Shown here in pieces: positions 1-6,799 of a stretch of 7,658 nucleotides of DNA (the stretch's first letter is position 1; every line of letters begins with the position of its first letter). The position numbers and the translations under genes are program-made. The DNA lies in assembly GCA_009702205.1 (NCBI GenBank), contig WLIM01000050.1, positions 1 to 7,658 on the forward strand, written 5' to 3'. The DNA is from Actinomycetota bacterium. GTDB lineage: Bacteria > Actinomycetota > Actinomycetes > Nanopelagicales > Nanopelagicaceae. The notes beneath the pieces are model-generated. The model was not told the DNA's origin. It was given only the letters and a program-made list of their open reading frames with translations, and did not search any database.

Positions 1-226
1 AATAGATTGAAAAAAGTAGAGCTGAAGATTTCGCTGCTACGAAAGATCGATCAAGGCGACCTTTGCCCGCGCTTTGATACTCGGCAGTAATTAAATCTCC
101 GGGTTTAGTATTACTGGTGCGTAAATAATTTTGTGTTGAATCAATCTCATCGACGACTGATACTCGCCAGTAGCCGTTAGCCAACGCGCTTGTTATTGCA
201 TTCGCACTCAACAATTCTGGCTTCAT
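1..226 (-). CDS. birA: Biotin-[acetyl-CoA-carboxylase] ligase, N-terminal part (cut by window edge)
   Basis: The enzyme would activate biotin with ATP to biotinyl-5'-AMP and transfer it to the acceptor lysine of biotin carrier proteins in the cytoplasm. This reading frame is not interrupted over its 75 visible codons and starts at ATG 226. The visible protein has the catalytic-domain opening of the family: an EIDST motif (residues 27-31), then GDLITAEYQ (43-51) leading into the biotinyl-AMP loop GKGRLDR (54-60), equivalent to GRGRRGR of E. coli BirA. The loop has Lys in place of the first Arg and Phe62 in place of the usual Trp. There is no room for an N-terminal helix-turn-helix, so this is a monofunctional (class I) ligase, not a repressor. 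It lies divergent from the carboxylase operon whose alpha subunit is its expected substrate. The C-terminal two thirds lie outside the window. Confidence 0.9.
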   Translation of the reverse strand, partial: MKPELLSANAITSALANGYWRVSVVDEIDSTQNYLRTSNTKPGDLITAEYQSAGKGRLDRSFVAAKSSALLFSIY

Positions 227-296
227 GAATGACTCATTTCATTTCTAATACTAATTGTTTGTAGGAATAATCTGCTGGAACTAGTAACCTACGACC
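227..296. promoter_or_regulatory. Divergent promoter region between birA and accD
   Basis: This 70-base AT-rich gap separates the divergent starts of birA (226, minus) and accD (297, plus), so it must hold promoters for both. No terminator-like hairpin is seen, and no long palindrome suggesting a BirA or BioR/BioQ operator was recognised. A second AT-rich hexamer, AATAAT at 266-271, could serve as an alternative -10 giving a short leader for accD. Confidence 0.6.
285..290 (+). promoter_or_regulatory. Candidate -10 box for leaderless accD mRNA
   Basis: TAACCT fits the actinobacterial TANNNT -10 pattern and ends 6 bases before the GTG at 297. No Shine-Dalgarno sequence lies upstream of that GTG. 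Transcription would then start at or next to the start codon. The -35 side is weak: the best match, TTGTAG (259-264), gives an over-long 20-base spacer. This is an inference from spacing. Confidence 0.4.
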
Positions 297-1868
297 GTGA
301 CTGATGATATTCGTACAACAGCCGGAAAGATTGCTGATCTCCGTAGACGTCGTTTGCAAGCTGAAACGAATGGCACGCCAGAGGCAATCGAGAAGCGTCA
401 TGGCCAAGGAAAACTAACTGCGCGCGAGCGAATTGCTCGACTCGTAGATCCTGGTTCATTTGTCGAGATGGATGCATTCTCTCGTCACCGTTCTAGTAAT
501 TTTGGAATGGATAAGAACCGTATTTATGGTGATGGTGTTGTAACAGGACATGCAACTGTTGATGGTCGACCAATCGCTATCTACTCTCAAGATTTCTTAA
601 CTTTCGGTGGCAGTCTCGGTGAAGTTGTTGGTGAAAAAATTGTAAAAGTAATGGAGTTTGCACTTAAGAGTGGAATTCCTATCGTTGGAATAAATGATTC
701 AGGTGGCGCCCGTATTCAAGAGGGCGTGGCATCGCTTAGCCAATATGGCGAAATCTTTAAGCGAAATGTTCGCGCATCAGGAGTTATTCCGCAGATATCA
801 CTAATCATGGGACCAACAGCAGGTGGCGCGGTTTACTCCCCTGCGATTACTGACTTCGTGATTATGGTTAATGAGACCTCTCAGATGTTTATCACTGGTC
901 CAGATGTAATTAAGACAGTGACTGGTGAAGAAGTAGGAATGGAAGAACTTGGTGGAGCTCGTACTCACAACACTAAGACCGGAAATTCACATTACTTAGC
1001 CGATAGTGAAGATGATGCAATTGATTATGTGAAAGCACTTCTCTCCTATCTACCAAGTAACAATATGGATGAATCACCAGTACTGCCTGCGACGGAAAGT
1101 AGCGATATCGCTCCATCAGATCGCGCACTTGATTCGCTAATTCCAGATAATCCAAATAAGCCATACGACATGAAAGTTCTTGTCGAAGCAATTTTGGATG
1201 AAGCAGATTTCCTTGAAGTTCATACTCTTTATGCGCCAAATATCTTGGTTGGTTTTGGTCGCATCGAAGGTCATTCGGTTGGAATTATTGCAAATCAACC
1301 ACAAGCACTTGCCGGAACTCTAGATATTGCAGCTAGTGAAAAGGCTGCGCGTTTTGTGCGCACTTGTGATGCTTTTGGCATTCCAGTTATAACTCTTGTT
1401 GATGTTCCGGGATTCTTGCCTGGAACAGAGCAAGAATGGAATGGAATTATTCGCCGCGGAGCTAAATTGCTTTACGCATATGGCGAGGCAACCGTTCCGC
1501 TGATAACAGTGATTACCCGCAAAGCTTATGGCGGTGCTTACATCGTTATGGGCTCAAAGCATTTAGGTGCAGATGTAAATCTTGCTTGGCCAACTGCACA
1601 AATTGCAGTTATGGGCGCCCAAGGTGCTGTAAATATTCTGCATCGTAAAGAGATTGCCGAAGCTAAAGATGTAGATAAAACTCGCAAAGAGTTAATCGAT
1701 GACTACGAAGAGACCCTGTTGAATCCTTACATTGCTGCAGATCGCGGATTTATAGATGCGGTAATTGAACCTCAAGAAACTCGCCATCAAATCGTTAAGG
1801 CGCTAAATGCACTTCGAAACAAGCGAGTTGCACTTCCACCTCGTAAGCACGGAAATATTCCGCTTTAA
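297..1868 (+). CDS. accD: Acyl-CoA carboxylase, carboxyltransferase beta subunit
   Basis: This subunit transfers the carboxyl group from carboxybiotin on the alpha subunit to acetyl-CoA or propionyl-CoA in the cytoplasm. The 523-residue length is usual for actinobacterial AccD/PccB proteins with fused N and C carboxyltransferase domains. Visible marks are the N-terminal basic helix followed by GKLTARERI (38-46), NDSGGARIQEG (133-143), the first oxyanion-hole glycines in PTAGGAVY (173-180), the second in KAYGGAY (409-415), the stretch LAWPTAQIAVMGAQGAV (429-445), and the C-terminal KHGNIPL (517-523). The residue that separates propionyl-CoA (Asp) from acetyl-CoA (Ile) preference in the Streptomyces enzymes appears to be Ile416 here, suggesting an acetyl-CoA-capable enzyme. 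GTG 297 is chosen because it gives the family N-terminus and has a -10-like box at the right distance for a leaderless start. The stop overlaps the next start as TAATG. Confidence 0.95.
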   Translation: MTDDIRTTAGKIADLRRRRLQAETNGTPEAIEKRHGQGKLTARERIARLVDPGSFVEMDAFSRHRSSNFGMDKNRIYGDGVVTGHATVDGRPIAIYSQDFLTFGGSLGEVVGEKIVKVMEFALKSGIPIVGINDSGGARIQEGVASLSQYGEIFKRNVRASGVIPQISLIMGPTAGGAVYSPAITDFVIMVNETSQMFITGPDVIKTVTGEEVGMEELGGARTHNTKTGNSHYLADSEDDAIDYVKALLSYLPSNNMDESPVLPATESSDIAPSDRALDSLIPDNPNKPYDMKVLVEAILDEADFLEVHTLYAPNILVGFGRIEGHSVGIIANQPQALAGTLDIAASEKAARFVRTCDAFGIPVITLVDVPGFLPGTEQEWNGIIRRGAKLLYAYGEATVPLITVITRKAYGGAYIVMGSKHLGADVNLAWPTAQIAVMGAQGAVNILHRKEIAEAKDVDKTRKELIDDYEETLLNPYIAADRGFIDAVIEPQETRHQIVKALNALRNKRVALPPRKHGNIPL

Positions 1869-2035
1869 TGAATACTAAATTCACAATCCTAAATGGAACT
1901 CCAACAGCGAGCGAACTTGCAGCTTTAGAGAAAGCGCTTCCGACCCCTGTAGTTAAGAAAGTTGAAACTGCAAGTCTTTGGCGCAAATCTCAGATTCGCC
2001 AACCACTTCCTCGTAAGTGGGGTCAGAGCTTCTAA
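1868..2035 (+). CDS. accE: Acyl-CoA carboxylase epsilon subunit (small, 55 aa)
   Basis: This short gene sits between the beta subunit and maf, where actinobacteria carry accE. Its protein shows the sparse epsilon pattern: an N-terminal beta strand followed by NGTPTASELAAL (9-20), a variable acidic/basic linker, then Trp38, Arg44, PLP (46-48) and Trp51-Gly52 near the C-terminus. In Streptomyces and Mycobacterium the epsilon subunit binds the beta hexamer and raises activity of the alpha-beta complex. The 55-residue length is at the small end for the family. ATG 1868 overlaps the accD stop (TAATG) and the stop overlaps maf in the same way, so translation is probably coupled. No clear Shine-Dalgarno is present. 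Recognition rests on position plus the weak motif, so it is firm for the family but not on detailed function. Confidence 0.85.
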   Translation: MNTKFTILNGTPTASELAALEKALPTPVVKKVETASLWRKSQIRQPLPRKWGQSF

Positions 2036-2655
2036 TGTCAGAGTCAAGAAATGTGGTTTTAGCTTCGGCTTCACCATCTAGAAAACGTCTACTTGAAACG
2101 AGTGGAATTAGCGCTGAGATAATTGTTAGCGGCGTGGATGAAGAGGATCCAAAGTTAACTTCATTAGAACCTAAAGAGATGGTTATTGCACTTGCAATTC
2201 TCAAAGCCCATACCGTTGCGAAAATGGTTGGCACTGAGCATTTAGTTATTGGCTGCGACTCAACATTTGAATACAACGGTAAATCTTTTGGAAAACCGCT
2301 TACGCCAGATGTCGCTACTGCAAGATGTAAAGAGTTACGCGGAAACTTTGGATATTTACATACTGGGCATTGCATTATTGATACCAAGGCTGGGATAGAG
2401 ATCAGCGATGTTTCGACATCAAAGGTCTATTTTGCCGATATGACTGATGGCGAAATCGCAGATTATGTAGCAAGTGGTGAACCATTAAATGTTGCTGGTG
2501 GATTTACTTTGGATGGGCTAAGCGCGCCATTCATCTCAAGGATTGAAGGCGATCCTTCAGGCATCATTGGTCTTTCACTGCCACTGCTCCGTAAAGCAGT
2601 TAATTCACTTGGCCTAACTTGGAATTCAATTTCAAAATTGGCGGTTAACGCATGA
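2035..2655 (+). CDS. maf: Maf-family nucleoside triphosphate pyrophosphatase
   Basis: Maf proteins hydrolyse dTTP, UTP or modified nucleotides to the monophosphate plus pyrophosphate and are thought to clean the nucleotide pool. They have also been linked to septum formation. The 206-residue protein has the family blocks in order: LASASPSR (9-16) at the N-terminus, the catalytic Asp75 in VIGCDS (71-76), GKP (86-88), TGH (110-112), GEPLNVAGGF (148-157) and EGDPSGIIGLSLPLL (171-185). ATG 2035 is chosen over an in-frame GTG at 2017 because it forms the TAATG overlap with accE and puts LASASP about nine residues from the start, as in relatives. Its stop overlaps the accA start (ATGA). Its place inside a carboxylase operon is conserved in actinobacteria, although no direct metabolic link is known to me. 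Which nucleotide is preferred cannot be read here. Confidence 0.93.
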   Translation: MSESRNVVLASASPSRKRLLETSGISAEIIVSGVDEEDPKLTSLEPKEMVIALAILKAHTVAKMVGTEHLVIGCDSTFEYNGKSFGKPLTPDVATARCKELRGNFGYLHTGHCIIDTKAGIEISDVSTSKVYFADMTDGEIADYVASGEPLNVAGGFTLDGLSAPFISRIEGDPSGIIGLSLPLLRKAVNSLGLTWNSISKLAVNA

Positions 2656-4367
2656 AAGCTGTACTGATTGCCAATCGTGGTGAAATCGCAGTTCGTGTTG
2701 CGCGCGCGGCACGTGATCATGGAATTAAATCAATCGCGATTTATTCAGATGAAGATCGAACTTCATTGCATGTAGCAACTGCTGACGAGGCTTACGCACT
2801 TCATGGTTTATCAGCTGCGGAGACATACTTAGACCAGAATAAGATTATTGAAATCGCTAAGAAATCTGGCGCTGATGCGGTGCACCCAGGATATGGGTTC
2901 TTATCCGAGAATGCTGACTTTGCAGATCTTGTAATTGCCGCAGGATTAATTTGGATTGGACCGCCACCAAGTGCAATTAGATTACTTGGCGATAAAGTTT
3001 CTGCAAGAAAAATAGCTGCTCAAGTTGGCGCACCTTTAGTTGCTGGAACTATCGATCCAGTTGATACGCCCGAAGAGATTGTCGCATTTGCGAAAGAGCA
3101 TGGTCTTCCAGTTGCCATCAAAGCTGCACACGGTGGTGGTGGACGTGGGTTAAAGGTCGCACGCACAATTGAGGAAATTCCAGAACTTTTTGCATCTGCA
3201 GTTCGGGAAGCAATTACTGGTTTTGGTCGCGGTGAATGTTTTGTTGAGAGATATTTAGATAAACCTCGCCACGTTGAAACTCAAGTTTTAATCGATGCCA
3301 AAGGAAATGCAATTGTTGTTAGTACGCGCGATTGCTCACTCCAGCGTCGCCACCAGAAACTTGTAGAAGAAGCCCCTGCGCCATTTTTAAGTCAGGGTCA
3401 AATAGATCAGCTTTATGCATCAAGTAAAGCAATAATGAAAGAAGCTGGTTACGTTGGCGCCGGAACTTGCGAATTCCTAATTGGATCAGATGGAACTATT
3501 TCATTCTTGGAAGTAAATACCAGACTGCAAGTTGAGCACCCTGTCAGCGAAGAAGTAACAGGTTTAGATTTAGTTCGCGAACAATTTAGAATCGCAGATG
3601 GCCAGAGCATTAATCCAGTTGATCCAATTATTCGCGGTCACAGTATTGAATTTCGAATAAATGGTGAAGACCCAGGTAAGGGATTCCTTCCATCACTTGG
3701 AACAATTACAAAGTGGGAAGTTCCATCTGGTCCGGGCGTAAGAATTGATGCTGGCTTCGATCACGGCCACACAATTGGATCACACTTCGATTCACTTCTA
3801 GCAAAGTTAATTGTTACTGCTGCAACTCGTGAGGAAGCAATTGAACGAGCGCGTCGAGCTCTTCGTGAATTTGATATTGGTGGCCTCGCTACTGCCCTAC
3901 CTTTCCATCGCGCGATTGTGGAAGACCCTAACTTCACTAAAGAATTTAAGGTTTACACCAGTTACATCGAGAATGAATTCAATAATGAAATCCCACCATT
4001 CTCATTTAAACAAGGAACTGCGGATTCAAGGGCTGCATCTCAGAAAATTATTGCGGAAGTTGATGGCCACAGATTCGAAGTACTACTTCACACACCTGAG
4101 CCAATCCAAAAACGTCACCGGGTTAAGAGCAATGCGATTACAGCACTGGCTGGCGACTCTCTCGAAAGCCCAATGCAAGGAACAGTCGTTAAAATCGTTA
4201 AATCAAATGGCGATAAAGTCGAAGTTGGGGATCTAATAGTTGTTCTAGAGGCCATGAAAATGGAGCAGCCATTAATTGCACATAAGGCCGGAACGATTGC
4301 AAAGATGCATGTAAATGTTGGTCAGACAGTTGCCAGCGGTGCGACCCTTTGTTTGATTGAAGATTAA
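2652..4367 (+). CDS. accA: Acyl-CoA carboxylase alpha subunit: biotin carboxylase plus biotin carrier domain
   Basis: This protein carboxylates its own biotin using ATP and bicarbonate and carries it to the beta subunit. Its 571 residues hold a biotin carboxylase N-domain opening with IANRGEIAVR (6-15) and HPGYGFLSEN (78-87), the ATP-grasp domain with Lys157 and the glycine loop HGGGGRG (160-166), and the active-site block EVNTRLQVEH (287-296). Arg291 and Arg335 match the E. coli catalytic arginines. A short linker domain (about 447-500) follows, and the biotin carrier domain starts near SPMQGTVV (506-513). The biotinylation site is Lys536 in EAMKM (533-537). All key residues are present, and the length is usual for actinobacterial AccA/BccA. 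ATG 2652 overlaps the maf stop as ATGA, with a weak GGCGG seven bases upstream. The nearby birA would supply the ligase. It is the last gene of the operon, with no visible terminator after it. Confidence 0.95.
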   Translation: MKAVLIANRGEIAVRVARAARDHGIKSIAIYSDEDRTSLHVATADEAYALHGLSAAETYLDQNKIIEIAKKSGADAVHPGYGFLSENADFADLVIAAGLIWIGPPPSAIRLLGDKVSARKIAAQVGAPLVAGTIDPVDTPEEIVAFAKEHGLPVAIKAAHGGGGRGLKVARTIEEIPELFASAVREAITGFGRGECFVERYLDKPRHVETQVLIDAKGNAIVVSTRDCSLQRRHQKLVEEAPAPFLSQGQIDQLYASSKAIMKEAGYVGAGTCEFLIGSDGTISFLEVNTRLQVEHPVSEEVTGLDLVREQFRIADGQSINPVDPIIRGHSIEFRINGEDPGKGFLPSLGTITKWEVPSGPGVRIDAGFDHGHTIGSHFDSLLAKLIVTAATREEAIERARRALREFDIGGLATALPFHRAIVEDPNFTKEFKVYTSYIENEFNNEIPPFSFKQGTADSRAASQKIIAEVDGHRFEVLLHTPEPIQKRHRVKSNAITALAGDSLESPMQGTVVKIVKSNGDKVEVGDLIVVLEAMKMEQPLIAHKAGTIAKMHVNVGQTVASGATLCLIED

Positions 4368-4384
4368 TTCTCAAGTGCTAGATT
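4357..4384 (+). promoter_or_regulatory. Candidate deoC promoter with extended -10, leaderless
   Basis: The sequence shows a -35-like TTGAAG (4357-4362), a 16-base spacer and the -10 TAGATT (4379-4384). TGC directly before the -10 gives an extended TGN motif. The hexamer ends 6 bases before GTG 4391, so the transcript probably begins at the start codon. The -35 box overlaps the last codons of accA. No terminator precedes it, so read-through from the carboxylase operon is also possible. Confidence 0.55.
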
Positions 4385-4390
4385 TGAGGC

Positions 4391-5338
4391 GTGAATTCAA
4401 CGCTACTCGCAGATAAGAGCGAAGCATCTCTAAAGAGATTTCTAAATAATCTCTCTCCTGTTGATCAAGTTGGTGCAACCGCCCGCGTTGAAACCTTGGC
4501 AACTAGAAGTATCAAAGTTGAAAGTAAGAATTGGGCCATAGACCTTGCAATAAGAATGGTTGATTTAACAACACTTGAAGGCGCAGATACCCCAGAAAAA
4601 GTTAGAGCGCTATGTGCAAAAGGTGTTTATCCCGATCCGACAGATTTGACCGTGCCATCTGTGGGTGCGATTTGTGTCTACAACGACATGGTGAAGATTG
4701 CCCGCCAAGCACTTGATAATGGTGGTGGCAAGAACATTCCCGTTGCCGCAGTGGCAACTGCATTTCCATCCGGCCGCGCAAGTATTGAAGTTAAAATTCA
4801 AGATACAAAAGATGCCATTGCAAATGGTGCAAGTGAAATAGATATGGTGATTGATCGTGGTGCATTTCTTTCGGGAAATCTCGGTCTAGTTTTCGAGCAG
4901 ATTGAAATTATCAAAGCCCTTTGTGGCGATAAGGCCCACTTAAAAGTTATTCTTGAAACTGGCGAACTTGTAACTCTAGATAATGTTCGAAAAGCATCAT
5001 ATTTAGCGATGCTGGCAGGCGCAGATTTCATTAAGACAAGCACTGGAAAAGTAACTCCAGCCGCAACCGCACCAGTGGTTTATGTGATGCTCGAGGCAGT
5101 CCGAGATTTCTACAAGATGACTGGCACTCGAATTGGTGTAAAACCTGCTGGCGGCATCCGCACAACCAAAGATGCGATAAAACAATTGGTTTTGGTAAAT
5201 GAAGTAGCCGGACCAGAATGGCTCGATCCTGCGCTATTCCGGATTGGTGCAAGTGCGCTTTTGAATGATTTGCTCATGCAGCGTATGAAGATGCGCGATG
5301 GGTATTACGCTAGCCCTAATTACGTGACGTTAGATTAA
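4391..5338 (+). CDS. deoC: Deoxyribose-phosphate aldolase
   Basis: The enzyme cleaves 2-deoxy-D-ribose 5-phosphate to glyceraldehyde 3-phosphate and acetaldehyde, the last step of deoxynucleoside salvage into central metabolism. The 315-residue protein has the class I aldolase (TIM barrel) landmarks: VCVYND-like IC-VYND (94-99), FPSG (125-128), EIDMVID (149-155) with the proton-relay Asp151, KVILETGEL (185-193), the Schiff-base Lys215 in FIKTSTGK (213-220), and Lys251 in GVKPAGGIRT (249-258). It is longer than the roughly 259-residue E. coli enzyme because of about 50 extra N-terminal residues, and is closer in size to the human and longer actinobacterial DeoC proteins. GTG 4391 is supported by the promoter spacing. 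The GAGG just before it is too close to act as a normal ribosome site. Five bases separate its stop from the next gene, so it heads a three-gene unit with two aldehyde dehydrogenase genes. Confidence 0.95.
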   Translation: MNSTLLADKSEASLKRFLNNLSPVDQVGATARVETLATRSIKVESKNWAIDLAIRMVDLTTLEGADTPEKVRALCAKGVYPDPTDLTVPSVGAICVYNDMVKIARQALDNGGGKNIPVAAVATAFPSGRASIEVKIQDTKDAIANGASEIDMVIDRGAFLSGNLGLVFEQIEIIKALCGDKAHLKVILETGELVTLDNVRKASYLAMLAGADFIKTSTGKVTPAATAPVVYVMLEAVRDFYKMTGTRIGVKPAGGIRTTKDAIKQLVLVNEVAGPEWLDPALFRIGASALLNDLLMQRMKMRDGYYASPNYVTLD

Positions 5339-5343
5339 AGAGA

Positions 5344-6798
5344 GTGAATGCAGAGATGACTAAATTCGAATATGCCCCAGCTCCAGAATCTGCCTCGCTT
5401 GTTGATATTAAATCTGAATATGGGCTATTTATAAATGGAAAATTTGTAGCACCAAAGTCAGGCAAGACATTCACGACAATTAATCCAGCAACTGAAGAAG
5501 TTCTTGCAAAAATCGCATATGCCGAACTCGCTGACGTGAACCTAGCGGTAACCGCTGCCCGTAACGCTTTCACAAAAACCTGGTCAAATCTGCCTGGATC
5601 GCAGCGTGGTAAATATCTCTTTAGAATTGCGCGAATTTTGCAAGAGCGCTCACGGGAATTTGCCGTCTTGGAAACTTTAGATAACGGAAAACCAATTCGC
5701 GAAACTAGAGATACAGATATTCCACTTGCAGCAGCACATTTCTTTTATCACGCAGGTTGGGCTGACAAACTTTCATATGCTGGTCTAGGTAGTAATCCAA
5801 AACCTTATGGTGTTGCCGCTCAGATAATTCCATGGAACTTTCCGATGCTTATGCTTGCATGGAAAATCGCACCAGCACTTGCAACAGGAAATACCGTCGT
5901 TCTAAAGCCAGCCGAAACAACTCCGCTTACAGCGCTGCTTTTTGCTGAAGTTTGCCAACAAGCCGGGCTTCCAGCAGGAGTTGTAAACATAGTTACTGGA
6001 GATGGCGCTACCGGATCACATTTAGTTAACCACCCAGGTGTAGACAAAGTTGCATTTACTGGTTCCACCGGAGTTGGTAAAGCAATAGCAAAAGCCATCG
6101 CTGGAACAAAGAAGAGTGCGACTTTAGAACTTGGCGGCAAAGGTGCAAATATAGTTTTTGAAGATGCGCCAATAGATGAGGCTGTAGAAGGAATCGTAAA
6201 TGGGATTTTCTTCAACCAGGGTCACGTATGTTGTGCTGGTTCACGATTGCTTGTTCAAGAGAATATTGAAGATGAATTACTTGAAAAGTTGAAGAATAGA
6301 ATTAGCCTAATTCGAGTTGGTAATCCAATGGATAAGAACACAGATTTAGGTGCAATCAATAGCAGCGCTCAACTTGCTCGCATCAAAGAGATAGCAGATT
6401 CTGGAGATATTGAAGGCGCGATGCGATGGAGTCCAAATTGCGTTCTGCCAAATAGTGGTTTCTGGTATCCCCCAACAATATTTACCGGCGTTTCACAGTC
6501 ACATCGGATTGCACGTGAAGAAATCTTTGGACCAGTTCTATCTGTTCTAACTTTCCGCACACCTGCAGAAGCAATTGAGAAAGCGAATAACTCACCATAT
6601 GGCCTATCCGCAGGCATCTGGAGCGATAAAGGTTCAAGAATTCTTTGGACTGCAAAGCGACTTCGAGCTGGAGTCATCTGGGCAAATACTTTTAATAAAT
6701 TCGATCCAGCAAGTCCATTCGGTGGATATAAAGAATCTGGTTGGGGACGAGAAGGCGGACGACATGGTCTCGCTGGATACCTGAAGGGAGATAACTAA
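5344..6798 (+). CDS. Aldehyde dehydrogenase, ALDH16-like N-terminal (catalytic) domain protein
   Basis: This is a full-length NAD(P)-dependent aldehyde dehydrogenase (484 residues) with every catalytic feature: PWNFP with Asn165, KPAE with Lys188, FTGST (238-242), general base Glu262 in LELGGK, nucleophile Cys296 in NQGHVCCAGSR, and Glu393 in EEIFGP. Adjacent to deoC, the likely substrate is the acetaldehyde DeoC releases, giving acetate; this is inferred from context. The N-terminal FEYAPAPES (8-16) and the C-terminal FDPASPFGGYKESG block resemble, from memory, the first domain of ALDH16 proteins (human ALDH16A1 has LEYGPVPES). The start is uncertain: GTG 5344 lies 5 bases after the deoC stop, while in-frame ATG 5356 would give 480 residues with AGAGAG about 11 bases upstream. 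One base separates the gene from the next, and its last codons contain that gene's ribosome site. Confidence 0.92.
   Translation: MNAEMTKFEYAPAPESASLVDIKSEYGLFINGKFVAPKSGKTFTTINPATEEVLAKIAYAELADVNLAVTAARNAFTKTWSNLPGSQRGKYLFRIARILQERSREFAVLETLDNGKPIRETRDTDIPLAAAHFFYHAGWADKLSYAGLGSNPKPYGVAAQIIPWNFPMLMLAWKIAPALATGNTVVLKPAETTPLTALLFAEVCQQAGLPAGVVNIVTGDGATGSHLVNHPGVDKVAFTGSTGVGKAIAKAIAGTKKSATLELGGKGANIVFEDAPIDEAVEGIVNGIFFNQGHVCCAGSRLLVQENIEDELLEKLKNRISLIRVGNPMDKNTDLGAINSSAQLARIKEIADSGDIEGAMRWSPNCVLPNSGFWYPPTIFTGVSQSHRIAREEIFGPVLSVLTFRTPAEAIEKANNSPYGLSAGIWSDKGSRILWTAKRLRAGVIWANTFNKFDPASPFGGYKESGWGREGGRHGLAGYLKGDN
6785..6790 (+). promoter_or_regulatory. Ribosome binding site of the short ALDH-like gene
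   Basis: AGGGAG lies 9 bases before ATG 6800, inside the last codons of the preceding dehydrogenase gene. It is the clearest Shine-Dalgarno sequence in the window and decides the start at 6800 over the in-frame ATG at 6815, which would be too far from it. Confidence 0.65.
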
Positions 6799-6799
6799 G

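Noticed and set aside
2017..2034. In-frame GTG giving maf six extra residues
   Set aside because: It would lie inside accE, has no better ribosome site, and the ATG at 2035 fits the TAATG overlap used at the other junction and the usual distance to the LASASP motif.
1953..2387. 144-codon minus-strand open frame opposite accE/maf
   Set aside because: It is antisense to well-recognised genes; composition looks like a mirror of maf codons and no motif is visible.
3811..4236. 141-codon open frame within accA in another frame
   Set aside because: It lies wholly inside accA, whose motifs are complete on both sides, has no ribosome site and resembles no known protein.
4368..4390. Terminator between accA and deoC
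   Set aside because: The 23-base gap has no GC-rich stem or T-run; it is better explained as promoter.
5820..6215. 131-codon minus-strand open frame opposite the ALDH gene
   Set aside because: It is antisense to conserved ALDH motifs and is typical shadow coding with Ala/Pro/Ser-rich composition.
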